Of a stretch of 64,000 nucleotides of DNA, positions 1 through 8,378 are shown piece by piece (positions within the stretch are counted from its first letter, which is position 1; each line of letters opens with the position of its first letter). The notes beneath the pieces were generated by a model. The model saw only the letters and a list, made by a program, of their open reading frames with translations. It searched no databases and was not told where the DNA came from. Source of the DNA: JAILLW01 sp045629045 (GTDB taxonomy: Bacteria > Bacillota > Clostridia > Lachnospirales > Lachnospiraceae); assembly GCA_045629045.1 (NCBI GenBank), contig JAZQQM010000027.1, positions 1 through 64,000 of the forward strand, in the 5' to 3' direction. The translations under genes were made by a program, and so were the position numbers.

Positions 1-2
1 AA

Positions 3-114
3 GCGCAAGTAACTTGTAGCGAAGCGAAAGTTACGAAAGCGCCCCCATAAAGTCTTAGATTAGATGGGTGCGAGTGGAATTAATAGATTCTAAGATTTGT
101 TCGAAGAACAAATC
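3..114 (+). other. hairpin-rich leader, possible distal rRNA-operon spacer
   Basis: Three self-complementary segments follow one another: 3-42 (GCGC and GTAACTT pair with AAGTTAC and GCGC), 53-59 with 89-95 (TCTTAGA/TCTAAGA), and a perfect 9-bp stem 94-102/106-114. They are followed at 120-138 by TGTTCAGTTTTGAAGGTAC, which from memory resembles conserved sequence in Firmicutes rRNA spacers. I infer a structured transcript, perhaps the tail of an rRNA or tRNA operon whose genes lie upstream of the window. No rRNA or tRNA body is recognisable here. Strand is inferred from the downstream terminator. Confidence 0.3.
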
Positions 115-149
115 ATCTGTGTTCAGTTTTGAAGGTACTAAAACATTAG

Positions 150-176
150 CAGATCGGACATTCCGGTCTGTTTTTT
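150..176 (+). terminator. rho-independent terminator
   Basis: A 9-bp stem (CAGATCGGA with TCCGGTCTG, one G-T pair, loop CAT) is followed by six T. It ends whatever transcript enters from upstream of the window and separates it from the cheV promoter. Confidence 0.75.
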
Positions 177-258
177 GTTGTAGAATTAAGTTTTTAATAT
201 CTTTATACATATACGAATTGATTTGTATATACAATTTGATAAATTTTCATTTTATTGT

Positions 259-287
259 TGTCTATATTATGTAAATATGTTAAAATG
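259..287 (+). promoter_or_regulatory. sigma-A promoter with extended -10, cheV
   Basis: TTGTCT at 259-264, a 17-nt spacer, then TAAAAT at 282-287 preceded by TG at 279-280 (extended -10). The start point would be near 294, giving a leader of about 50 nt before cheV. No sigma-D (flagellar) promoter was recognised here. Confidence 0.65.
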
Positions 288-346
288 TTTCACAGAAGGT
301 ATCTTCGTCTACGCTTTGTAGATAAGAAAGAACGAGGTGGGAATTT

Positions 347-1240
347 ATGGATACAAAGATCTTACTAGAAAATGGTACAAACGAACTTGAAGTACTTGAA
401 TTTGAATTAGATGGAAATGCGTACGGTATTAACGTTGCCAAGATTAAGGAAATTATACCTTATCAGCCTGTTACTCCTGTACCGAATTCACATCCCAGCA
501 TAGAAGGAATTTTCATGCCAAGAGATGTAATGATTACTGCGATTGATCTTAAGAATTGTTTACAGCGCGGTATCAGTTCTCCCGGTGGATTATTTATAAT
601 TACTAACTTTAATAAATTGGATATTGCTTTCCATGTTGATACAGTAAAAGGCATTCACAGAGTTTCTTGGCAGGATATTATTAAACCCGGTGCTACTGTT
701 TCATCAGCTGATGAAAGTATTTCAACAGGTATTGTTAAGTTAGACGGAAATCTTGTAATTATCCTCGACTTTGAAAAGATTGTTACAGATATTAATCCGG
801 AGACAGGACTTAAGACTTCCGAAATTCTTGAACTTGGTGAAAGAAGCCGTTCCGATATCGGTATTCTTATTGCAGAAGATTCGATTTTACTTAATAAGCT
901 TATCGTTGATTCTCTTAAGAAAGCAGGATATGATAATTTAATTCATACTCAGAATGGTCAGGAAGCTTATGATATTATTCAGGAGTGCAAGGAAAAGGGT
1001 ACTCTTGATGAGCATGTTCAGTGTATCATTACAGATATTGAAATGCCGTTAATGGATGGTCATCGTCTTACAAAACTTGTTAAGACAGATGAGGCAACTA
1101 AGAACATTCCTATTATCATTTTCTCTTCTTTGGTTAATGATGAGATGCGTAAGAAGGGTGAGTCATTAGGAGCTGATGCTCAGTTGTCAAAACCTGAAAT
1201 CGGTAACCTTGTTCGTACAGTAGACAGTCTGGTAAGATAA
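347..1240 (+). CDS. cheV: chemotaxis coupling protein CheV
   Basis: A 297-residue CheV: an N-terminal CheW-like domain (about 10-160) that couples chemoreceptors to the kinase CheA, fused to a response-regulator receiver domain (about 168-297). The receiver keeps the acidic pair in AEDS (about 176-178), the phospho-acceptor Asp230 in TDIEMPLMDG and the conserved Lys282 in LSKPE. CheA is expected to phosphorylate Asp230 and thereby tune receptor-kinase coupling during adaptation. The start is set by AGGTGG six bases upstream of the ATG. It has its own promoter and terminator, so it is a single-gene unit. No other che gene lies in the window, so the partner CheA and receptors must be elsewhere. 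Confidence 0.95.
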   Translation: MDTKILLENGTNELEVLEFELDGNAYGINVAKIKEIIPYQPVTPVPNSHPSIEGIFMPRDVMITAIDLKNCLQRGISSPGGLFIITNFNKLDIAFHVDTVKGIHRVSWQDIIKPGATVSSADESISTGIVKLDGNLVIILDFEKIVTDINPETGLKTSEILELGERSRSDIGILIAEDSILLNKLIVDSLKKAGYDNLIHTQNGQEAYDIIQECKEKGTLDEHVQCIITDIEMPLMDGHRLTKLVKTDEATKNIPIIIFSSLVNDEMRKKGESLGADAQLSKPEIGNLVRTVDSLVR

Positions 1241-1256
1241 TTTATTAAGTATATAT

Positions 1257-1287
1257 AGGAACCGGCTTATGTCGGTTCCTATTTTTT
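1257..1287 (+). terminator. terminator after cheV
   Basis: A 10-bp stem, AGGAACCGGC with GTCGGTTCCT (loop TTAT), is followed by ATTTTTT. It closes the cheV transcript 17 bases after the stop codon. Confidence 0.9.
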
Positions 1288-1321
1288 GTAAAAAGATATA
1301 AAACGAAGATTAAGGAAAACT

Positions 1322-1798
1322 ATGGAATTTAAAGAAATAATAAGTAAAATTTCAAATTGCGAAAAAGTGCTTATAGGGCTTGGCGAAAAGATATGCGATT
1401 TGGAACAATTTAATAAGCTTTCGGAGGTGATTGACGGAAAGGATTATTTTATTGTTTCACTCGACTCTGCCGATACTATATTAAATTCCAAAATTGATAA
1501 TGAAAGAGTTGCAATTCCAATGCATGATTTGGAAGATGATACACGATGGAACACATATTTGAAGTGGCTTCAGAATACAATAAATAAGGAACTATTGCTT
1601 CTTGAAATAGGTGTAGGATTTGCCAATCCGGAGATTATTCGCTTTCCGTTTGAAAAGGTAGCAATGTATAACAACAAAGCTGTTTTTATCAGAGTTGATA
1701 AGAATTTTTACCAGCTTACCAAAGAGATTTCAGACAAGGGCGAAGCTGTAAAAATGGATGGAAATGAGTTTGTAAACAATTTGTGGAATGCACGTTAG
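1322..1798 (+). CDS. short Sir2-like protein (C-terminal half of the fold)
   Basis: A 158-residue soluble protein. The segment around residues 90-108, with LLEIGVGFANPEIIRFPFEK, resembles the C-terminal Rossmann part of Sir2-type NAD-dependent deacylases of Firmicutes (LELGVGxNTPxIIRFPFE pattern). A true sirtuin is about 240-280 residues and needs GAGxS, an HG catalytic His and usually a four-Cys zinc ribbon; none is visible. The N-terminus KVLIGLGEKI only loosely recalls the first nucleotide-binding strand. I therefore read it as a reduced relative, probably not an active deacetylase. AAGGA precedes the ATG, and the gap to the next gene is 47 bases, so co-transcription is likely. Confidence 0.5.
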   Translation: MEFKEIISKISNCEKVLIGLGEKICDLEQFNKLSEVIDGKDYFIVSLDSADTILNSKIDNERVAIPMHDLEDDTRWNTYLKWLQNTINKELLLLEIGVGFANPEIIRFPFEKVAMYNNKAVFIRVDKNFYQLTKEISDKGEAVKMDGNEFVNNLWNAR

Positions 1799-1845
1799 TA
1801 TGCTAAAATATTTTAGATATATTGTCATTTATCGTGGAGAAAGAT

Positions 1846-4800
1846 ATGGCTTCTGAAGAACAATATTTAGATGATTTATTAAATAATGCGATTAACAGCG
1901 AACCCAGAGAACGCAGCATGAAAGATGTTATGCGCAAGATGGGTATTGTAATAGAAGAACCTGTGGCAGAAGAAATTCCGATGCCGGAGGCTGATTTAAC
2001 TATGCCTGAATTACAGGAAGCACCGTTGGCTGAAGATATTTCTTCAGTTGATTTAGATGATATGCTTTCTCAGTTAGAAGGAATGGAGGTTTCTGACAAT
2101 AGTGTGAGTTTGGATGAAACTGTTCCTGTAGAAGAACCTGTAATTGAGGAAACTACATCTGAATCGGTAACTCCTGAAATTAGTGCGATTACACAGGAAA
2201 CTTTGGCAGATATGTTGGATGTACTTGATGATCCTTCAACATATATGAATGAGGTAGTCCCTGATATTTCAATAGAAGAATTATCTGCTGCTTTAGAAAC
2301 ACCGATGCAGGAAGAAATACCTGCAGTTGAAGAAGTTTCACAACCGGAAGTAACATTGGCGGATGAAATCGGACAGGATGATTTAGATGCTATGCTTGCA
2401 GGTTTTGATGTGCCTGAAACTGCTCCGGAAGTGGAAGAAGCGCCTGTTATAGAAGATATTCCGGTGATGGAAGAAGCGCCTGTTATAGAAGATATTTCGG
2501 TGATGGAAGAAGCACCTATTATGGAAGATATTCCTATAATGGAAGAAGCACCTGTTATGGAAGATATTCCTATAATGGAAGAAGCGCCTGTTATAGAAGA
2601 TATCCCGGTAATGGAAGAAGCGCCTGTTATGGAAGATATCCCGGTGATGGAAGAAGCACCTATTATGGAAGATATTCCTATAATGGAAGAAAACCCTGCA
2701 ATAGAAGAACCTATTATAGAAGAACCAATAATAGATGAAGTTCCAGCACTAGAGGAACCCACACCAGCTCCTGCAGCAGAATCAGCGCCTATGGGCAAGA
2801 TGAGCCAGGAAGAAATGGATGCGCTTATAGCAGGAATGACAGGTGGAGATGCACCTGCAGAGGAGCCTGTAGTTGAAGAACCCGCAATAGAAGAACCTAT
2901 TATAGAAGAACCAATAATAGATGAAGTTCCTGCACTAGAGGAACCCACACCAACTCCTGTGGCAGAATCAGCACCTATGGGCAAGATGAGCCAAGAAGAA
3001 ATGGATGCGCTTATAGCAGGAATGACAGGTGGAGATGCACCTGCAGAGGAACCCGCAGTTGATGAACCTGCAATAGAAGAACCTATTATAGAAGAATCAA
3101 TAATAGAAGAACCCGCAATAGAAGAACCTGCAGTTGAAGAACCAATAATAGAAGAACCTTCGGAATCTGTTTCGGATAATCCGTCAGATGATGAATTATT
3201 GAAGATGCTCGGCGAAGCAACTACAGCCGAGGATTTTGTGATGCCTGAAAGCAGACTTACAGACAATGCGGAGTCTGATATTAATATTTCGGATGAAATA
3301 ATATTTGATGAAGTTCCTACGGATGAAATTTCAACAGATGAAATACAGACAGATGATGTAGCGACAGAAGGAATTACAGAAGAAATTACTTCTGCTGAAA
3401 ATGACTTTGCTAATGAGGCCCCTGTTGATTTGGATGTCGGTAATGCATCACAGGATGAACTGATGGCTATGCTGGCAGGCTTGGGACTTGATGATACCCC
3501 TTCGGAAGAGCAGCCGGCTGAACCTGAAGCAGATATAACCGACAGCAATTCAAGTGGCGCTGAAGAGACCCCTGTAGATTTGAATGATGTTGAAAAACTT
3601 GAAGCGGCAGGAGAGTCTGACGAAGATTTGCTGGCATTACTTGAAGGTATAGATCCTACAGCTGCCAATGATGTTTCTTCAGAGCCTTCACAAATTATTG
3701 AACCCTATGAAGCGGATGGAAAATTACCTAAACCTAAGAAGAAAAAGAAAGGATTCTCGCTGCCTTTATTTGGAAAGAAAAAGAAAAAAGGAGCAGAGGA
3801 GGAATCCAACTTATCTGAAGGTGATGGTGTAATTGCCGGAACCGATGAAGAAATAGATGATATTTTGGCCGGAATGAATGAGGCCGAAACTCAGGATGTG
3901 CCGGAAGAAAATGCCGATGGTATTCAGGAAGTTGATCTTGCTGAAGCTATGGGTGACTTCGATGAACTTGCCGGTATTAAAGAAAAGAAAAAGCCGGGAT
4001 TCTTTGCCCGTTTGCTTGCGTTCCTTACAGAAGATTTGGATGAAGAGGAAACTACAGCAGGAGCAGCATTGGATGAGATGTCCAACGATGATATTCTGGC
4101 AGAAGTAGATGCAGAAACTGCAGCTGTAGAAGAAAAGAAAAATAAGAAAGCCAAGAAAGATAAGAAGGGTAAGAAAAAAGCTGCTGCAAGTGAACCTTCC
4201 GAAGCCGGTGAAGAAGGCGAAGAGGGTGAAGAAGGAGCTGCTGATAACGGTAAGAAGAAAAAGAAGAAAGAAAAGAAGGTTAAGGAACCTAAAGAACCTA
4301 AGCCGAAGGAGCCAAAGAAAATTGTCCTTTCTAAGAAGGCTAATATAGGTTTATTCTGTTTCTGTGTTACTATAATTGCTGCTGTTGTTATCTTAAGCAA
4401 TATTCTTCCCGATTATATTGAGAAGAATGCTGCCCGTAAAGCATATTATCAAGGCGATTACAGAACTGTATACGAGAATTTCATGAATAAGCAGCTTAAT
4501 GATTCGGATACAATTATCTTTAAGAGAGCAGAGACTATTATGAAATTACAAAGACGTCTTGACTCGTATAATAATCGTATTGCAATGGGTCAGGATGCCG
4601 AAGCTTTGGATTCACTGCTTGAAGGCGTTTATGTATATAATAAGCTCTCGTCAGAGGATACGGTTGGTGTTGTAAACGACCTGACACCAATTTATATGCA
4701 GATAGTTGATATACTTCAAAATAAGTATAATTTAAGCGCGCAAGAGGCAGTATCAATTTACAATATTGAAGATGATACAGAGTATACGAGAATATTGTTC

Positions 4801-5040
4801 GAAATTGTAAGAACAGGTGTATACACTTTGTCAGTACCGGAAACTGAAGAAAATATCGAGCAGAGTATAGAAGAAATTACAGAACAAAATTCAGATGAGG
4901 CTACAGAACAAAATTCAGATGAATCTAATGATGTCGATGAAAATACAGATGAAACTCCTGAGGAACCTGCAAGGGATGATAGCGAGTACAGAACTATTGA
5001 GATAGAGGATATGCTTCCCCAGGAAGAGGATTTATTATGA
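1846..5040 (+). CDS. large repetitive acidic membrane protein with FliM/FliY-like motifs
   Basis: A 1064-residue protein of unrecognised family. The start is ATG 1846, with GGAG six bases upstream. Residues 1-830 are very acidic and low-complexity: seven 12-residue repeats of the MEEAPVIEDIPV type (196-279), then two 62-residue repeats each containing GKMSQEEMDALIAGM (motif at about 320-331 and 382-393). Looser copies of this motif occur at 68-79, 176-188, 447-459, 534-550, 591-603, 666-681 and 745-755. The motif resembles the LSQxEIDALL peptide at the N-terminus of FliM and FliY, which binds CheY-P. Lys-rich blocks (about 628-648 and 758-830) precede a single transmembrane helix at 834-858. 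The roughly 200-residue C-terminus should be outside and ends in a Glu/Asp/Thr-rich tail. Its last codons overlap hisH (ATGA). Confidence 0.6.
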   Translation: MASEEQYLDDLLNNAINSEPRERSMKDVMRKMGIVIEEPVAEEIPMPEADLTMPELQEAPLAEDISSVDLDDMLSQLEGMEVSDNSVSLDETVPVEEPVIEETTSESVTPEISAITQETLADMLDVLDDPSTYMNEVVPDISIEELSAALETPMQEEIPAVEEVSQPEVTLADEIGQDDLDAMLAGFDVPETAPEVEEAPVIEDIPVMEEAPVIEDISVMEEAPIMEDIPIMEEAPVMEDIPIMEEAPVIEDIPVMEEAPVMEDIPVMEEAPIMEDIPIMEENPAIEEPIIEEPIIDEVPALEEPTPAPAAESAPMGKMSQEEMDALIAGMTGGDAPAEEPVVEEPAIEEPIIEEPIIDEVPALEEPTPTPVAESAPMGKMSQEEMDALIAGMTGGDAPAEEPAVDEPAIEEPIIEESIIEEPAIEEPAVEEPIIEEPSESVSDNPSDDELLKMLGEATTAEDFVMPESRLTDNAESDINISDEIIFDEVPTDEISTDEIQTDDVATEGITEEITSAENDFANEAPVDLDVGNASQDELMAMLAGLGLDDTPSEEQPAEPEADITDSNSSGAEETPVDLNDVEKLEAAGESDEDLLALLEGIDPTAANDVSSEPSQIIEPYEADGKLPKPKKKKKGFSLPLFGKKKKKGAEEESNLSEGDGVIAGTDEEIDDILAGMNEAETQDVPEENADGIQEVDLAEAMGDFDELAGIKEKKKPGFFARLLAFLTEDLDEEETTAGAALDEMSNDDILAEVDAETAAVEEKKNKKAKKDKKGKKKAAASEPSEAGEEGEEGEEGAADNGKKKKKKEKKVKEPKEPKPKEPKKIVLSKKANIGLFCFCVTIIAAVVILSNILPDYIEKNAARKAYYQGDYRTVYENFMNKQLNDSDTIIFKRAETIMKLQRRLDSYNNRIAMGQDAEALDSLLEGVYVYNKLSSEDTVGVVNDLTPIYMQIVDILQNKYNLSAQEAVSIYNIEDDTEYTRILFEIVRTGVYTLSVPETEENIEQSIEEITEQNSDEATEQNSDESNDVDENTDETPEEPARDDSEYRTIEIEDMLPQEEDLL
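2431..2682 (+). repeat. seven tandem 36-bp coding repeats
   Basis: Seven consecutive 36-bp units encode variants of the dodecapeptide (V/M)EEAP(V/I)(I/M)EDI(P/S)(V/I), followed by a partial eighth. Units differ by a few mostly synonymous or conservative changes, as expected of a minisatellite that expands and contracts in frame. Confidence 0.9.
2701..3072 (+). repeat. two tandem 186-bp coding repeats
   Basis: Positions 2701-2886 and 2887-3072 are near-identical direct repeats of 62 codons. Each carries one copy of the MSQEEMDALIAGM motif in a Pro/Glu-rich linker. The few differences indicate a relatively recent in-frame duplication. Confidence 0.9.
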
Positions 5041-5645
5041 TAGCAATTATTGATTATGACGCAGGTAATATAATGAGCGTCAAAAAGGCACTTGAGTTTC
5101 TCGGCGCAGAGGCTGTTATTACGAGGGACAAAGATATACTTCTTAATGCTGACAAAGTAATTTTGCCCGGAGTAGGTGCTTTTGGTGATGCAATGGAAAA
5201 ACTTAATTCATATGGATTGACTTCTATAATTCACCAAATTGTTGATAAGGGAACTCCTTTTTTAGGAATATGTCTGGGACTTCAGCTGATGTTCGAGTCT
5301 TCGGAAGAAACTCCCGGAGTAAAAGGGTTAGCACTTCTTCCCGGTAAATGTGTTAAGTTCGATAATCAAGGCGGCAAACTTAAAGTACCGCAGATAGGCT
5401 GGAACAGTTTAAAATTCCCTAAAGAATCCAGATTGTTTAAGGGAATAAAGGATGGCGAGTATGTTTATTTCGTTCATTCATATTATTTGAAAGCAGATAA
5501 CCGTGATGATGTTGCTGCCTGTTCGGAATATGGTGTTGAATTTGACGCGGCAGTAGAATCGGGAAATGTATTTGCCTGTCAGTTCCATCCGGAAAAGAGT
5601 TCCGAGGTGGGACTTAAGATTTTGACTAATTTTATCGAATTGTAG
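5037..5645 (+). CDS. hisH: imidazole glycerol phosphate synthase, glutaminase subunit HisH
   Basis: A 202-residue class I glutamine amidotransferase that supplies ammonia to HisF for closing the imidazole ring in histidine synthesis. The catalytic triad is visible: nucleophile Cys79 in FLGICLGLQ, and His184 and Glu186 in CQFHPEKSS. The length is normal. The start codon overlaps the stop of the preceding membrane protein by four bases (ATGA), so the two are translationally coupled. hisF follows after nine bases, giving the heterodimer in order. The rest of the histidine pathway is not in this window. Confidence 0.97.
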   Translation: MIAIIDYDAGNIMSVKKALEFLGAEAVITRDKDILLNADKVILPGVGAFGDAMEKLNSYGLTSIIHQIVDKGTPFLGICLGLQLMFESSEETPGVKGLALLPGKCVKFDNQGGKLKVPQIGWNSLKFPKESRLFKGIKDGEYVYFVHSYYLKADNRDDVAACSEYGVEFDAAVESGNVFACQFHPEKSSEVGLKILTNFIEL

Positions 5646-5654
5646 GACAAAGAT

Positions 5655-6410
5655 ATGCATACTAAAAGAATTATTCCCTGCCTCGATGTTGATAACGGAA
5701 GAGTTGTTAAGGGAACCAATTTTGTCAATTTAATAGATGCCGGAGATCCGATTGAAGTTGCTAAGTTTTACGATAAATCTGGTGCGGATGAACTTGTTTT
5801 TCTTGATATCACAGCTTCTTCGGATGCAAGAGAAATAAAAGCAGAACTTGTACGTCGTGTGGCTGAATGTATATTCATACCTTTTACCGTAGGCGGTGGT
5901 ATAAGAACGGTGGACGATTTTAAGATGATTCTCAGAGAGGGTGCCGATAAAGTGGCAGTTAATTCCGCAGCTATTATGAATCCCGCATTGATTTCGGAGG
6001 CAGCTCTTAAGTTCGGTTCTCAATGTGTTGTATGTGCAATTGATGCAAAAAAAACAGGAAATTCCTGGAATATCTATAAGAACGGCGGAAGAGTTGATAT
6101 GGGAATTGATGCCGTTGAGTGGGCGATGAAAGCCGAAGAACTTGGAGCAGGAGAAATTCTTCTTACTTCTATGGATTGTGACGGTACCAAGAACGGTTAT
6201 GATTTGGAGTTGACAAAGACAATTGCTCAAAATGTTAAAATACCAGTAATTGCATCGGGCGGTGCAGGTACTATGGAACATTTTTATGATGCGCTTACAT
6301 ACGGTCAGGCAGAGGCGGCTTTGGCAGCGTCTTTGTTCCACTTCAAGGAAATGGATATAAAAGAGCTTAAGGAATATCTTAAGGATAAAGGCGTAAGTGT
6401 AAGAAGATAA
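5655..6410 (+). CDS. hisF: imidazole glycerol phosphate synthase, cyclase subunit HisF
   Basis: A 251-residue (beta/alpha)8-barrel cyclase. It uses ammonia channelled from HisH to convert PRFAR into imidazole glycerol phosphate and AICAR. Both catalytic aspartates are at the family positions: Asp11 in RIIPCLDVDNG and Asp130 in CAIDAKK. The phosphate-binding loops (FTVGGGIR and VIASGGAG) are intact. It sits directly after hisH, with a ribosome site AGGACAAAG, and is followed one base later by ung. Confidence 0.97.
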   Translation: MHTKRIIPCLDVDNGRVVKGTNFVNLIDAGDPIEVAKFYDKSGADELVFLDITASSDAREIKAELVRRVAECIFIPFTVGGGIRTVDDFKMILREGADKVAVNSAAIMNPALISEAALKFGSQCVVCAIDAKKTGNSWNIYKNGGRVDMGIDAVEWAMKAEELGAGEILLTSMDCDGTKNGYDLELTKTIAQNVKIPVIASGGAGTMEHFYDALTYGQAEAALAASLFHFKEMDIKELKEYLKDKGVSVRR

Positions 6411-6411
6411 T

Positions 6412-7086
6412 ATGGGAATGATTAATAATGACTGGCTTCCTGCTATAGATAATGAGTTTAGGAAGCCTTATTATAAGGAACTGTATAGTTTTGTAAAGGC
6501 TGAATATAGTAAGTGCATTGTCTATCCTCCTTCAGAGGATATTTTTAATGCATTTCATTTGACGCCTCTTAGTAAGGTTAAGGTTTTGATATTGGGACAG
6601 GATCCCTATCATGAACCTAATCAGGCTCACGGTCTATGTTTTTCCGTAAAACCGGGAACGCAGATTCCGCCTTCTTTAGTTAATATATATAAGGAATTGA
6701 ATTCGGATTTGGGACTTAAGATTCCCAATAACGGATATCTTACCAAGTGGGCCGAGCAGGGAGTACTTTTGCTTAATACGGTGCTGACAGTCAGAGCTCA
6801 TGAAGCAAATTCTCATCAGGGAAAAGGGTGGGAAGTATTTACGGATGCAATAATTAATGCGGTAAATGCTCAGGACAGACCGATAGTTTATATGCTTTGG
6901 GGGGCGCCTGCGCAACGTAAAATTCCGATGTTGACAAATCCTAAGCACCTGGTGCTTAAGGCTCCGCATCCAAGCCCTTTGTCCGCATACAGAGGATTCT
7001 TCGGATGTAAGCATTTTAGCCAGTGTAATGAATTTTTGGTTAAGAACGGAATGAAACCTATTGACTGGCAGATAGAAGATATATAA
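6412..7086 (+). CDS. ung: uracil-DNA glycosylase
   Basis: A 224-residue family 1 uracil-DNA glycosylase, which removes uracil from DNA and starts base excision repair. The water-activating loop GQDPYH (62-67, Asp64) and the DNA-intercalation loop HPSPLSAYRGFFG (from His186) are both present. The start could be the ATG at 6412 or the one six bases later; neither has a strong ribosome site, which suggests coupling to hisF, whose stop is one base upstream. A promoter for lysA lies inside its last 30 bases. Confidence 0.96.
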   Translation: MGMINNDWLPAIDNEFRKPYYKELYSFVKAEYSKCIVYPPSEDIFNAFHLTPLSKVKVLILGQDPYHEPNQAHGLCFSVKPGTQIPPSLVNIYKELNSDLGLKIPNNGYLTKWAEQGVLLLNTVLTVRAHEANSHQGKGWEVFTDAIINAVNAQDRPIVYMLWGAPAQRKIPMLTNPKHLVLKAPHPSPLSAYRGFFGCKHFSQCNEFLVKNGMKPIDWQIEDI

Positions 7087-7089
7087 TAT
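7061..7089 (+). promoter_or_regulatory. sigma-A promoter for lysA
   Basis: TTGACT at 7061-7066, a 17-nt spacer, and TAATAT at 7084-7089, straddling the ung stop codon. The start near 7096 leaves room for AGGAG before lysA at 7114. Confidence 0.55.
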
Positions 7090-7113
7090 ATCTTTTAATA
7101 TGAGGAGAAAAAT

Positions 7114-8358
7114 ATGAATTCATTTATCGAGAGTGTAGATTATTTCAAAGGAAATGATATTGAAGAAATTGTAAAAGAGTATGGTTCACCGCTGTACGTC
7201 TACAATGAGGATATTATTAGGGACAAAATGCGTAAAGTGGCAAATATTGTAACTAAGTATCCTTACAAAGCAAATTATTCAATGAAGGCAAACAGTAATT
7301 TAACTATTCTTAAGATTGCTCACGAAGAGGGGGTTAACTGTGATGCCATGTCTGAGGGCGAAATCAGATTATTGCTTGCTGCGGGATTTAGTAAGGATGA
7401 GATTTTTTTCGTACCCAATAATATTGACAGAGACGAAATGAAATATGCCATTGATCTTGGAATTATGACAAGCCTTGATTCCATTGATCAGCTGAAAATG
7501 TTCGGAGAACTTAATCCCGGCGGAAGATGCGCTATTCGTATTAACCCCGGAGTAGGCGCAGGCCACCACGAAAAGGTAGTAACGGCAGGTAAGAATACTA
7601 AGTTTGCCATTGCGGAAGAAGATATTGATGTTGCTATAAATGTAGCTAAGGAATTTGATTTAAAAATTGTAGGCATCAATCAGCATGTGGGTTCATTGTA
7701 TATGGAACCGGAACCTTTCTTAAATGCCATAGATCAGTTCCTTAGAATAGCTAGGAAATTTAAGAATTTGGAGTTCATCGATTTCGGAGGCGGTTTTGGA
7801 ATTCCGTATCATAAGCTTGAGGATGAGCGTGAATTTGATATGTATAAGCTGAGTACGGAGTGGACGAAACGTCTTGATAAATTCGTGGAAGAATATGGAA
7901 GCGTTCCGTTATTTAAGTCAGAGCCCGGAAGGTATTGCGTGGCAGAGGGGGCTGTTATAATCGGACGTGTTAATGCGGTAAAATTTAACGGTGACCATAA
8001 ATATGTAGGAACTGATGTTGGTATGAACGTCCTGGCGCGTCCCGTATTATATGATTCATGGCATGATATTGAAATAATTCACAAGGGAAAGCCTATAACA
8101 GGTATGAAGGAAGAGGCAACAATTACCGGTAATATCTGTGAATCCGGAGATTGCCTATGCAAAGACAGACCGATGCCGCAAATTGTAAGAGATGATTTGA
8201 TTTGTGTACTTGATGCCGGAGCATACGGATACTCAATGTGCTATTCGTACAATACAAGGTTGAAGCCTGCAGAAGTTATGATTTGTTCCGACGGAAGCAT
8301 TAAACTAATCAGATATCGTGAAAAATATGAGGATGTTCTAAATTCATTCCCGCAATAG
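7114..8358 (+). CDS. lysA: diaminopimelate decarboxylase
   Basis: A 414-residue fold-type III PLP enzyme that decarboxylates meso-diaminopimelate to L-lysine, the last step of lysine synthesis. The PLP lysine is Lys58 in YSMKANSN. The glycine-rich phosphate site FGGGFG is at about 225-230, and the C-terminal ICESGD segment supplies the Cys and acidic residues of the dimer-interface active site. AGGAG lies eight bases before the ATG. It has its own promoter and ends at a strong terminator. Confidence 0.93.
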   Translation: MNSFIESVDYFKGNDIEEIVKEYGSPLYVYNEDIIRDKMRKVANIVTKYPYKANYSMKANSNLTILKIAHEEGVNCDAMSEGEIRLLLAAGFSKDEIFFVPNNIDRDEMKYAIDLGIMTSLDSIDQLKMFGELNPGGRCAIRINPGVGAGHHEKVVTAGKNTKFAIAEEDIDVAINVAKEFDLKIVGINQHVGSLYMEPEPFLNAIDQFLRIARKFKNLEFIDFGGGFGIPYHKLEDEREFDMYKLSTEWTKRLDKFVEEYGSVPLFKSEPGRYCVAEGAVIIGRVNAVKFNGDHKYVGTDVGMNVLARPVLYDSWHDIEIIHKGKPITGMKEEATITGNICESGDCLCKDRPMPQIVRDDLICVLDAGAYGYSMCYSYNTRLKPAEVMICSDGSIKLIRYREKYEDVLNSFPQ

Positions 8359-8378
8359 AGATAATATTGATAATAAAT

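Noticed and set aside
68..274. 68-codon frame downstream of the first hairpins
   Set aside because: It starts at GTG without a ribosome site, spans the terminator at 150-176 and ends over the cheV promoter.
2431..2682. Evenly spaced 36-bp repeats reminiscent of a CRISPR array
   Set aside because: Units are contiguous with no spacers, remain in frame and encode a regular dodecapeptide.
2070..3668. 532-codon open frame on the - strand
   Set aside because: Low-complexity Ser/Ile-rich shadow of the Glu-rich repeats on the + strand; a repeat-rich frame stays open by composition alone.
5730..6341. 203-codon - strand frame within hisF
   Set aside because: Antisense shadow of a confidently identified gene, without family resemblance.
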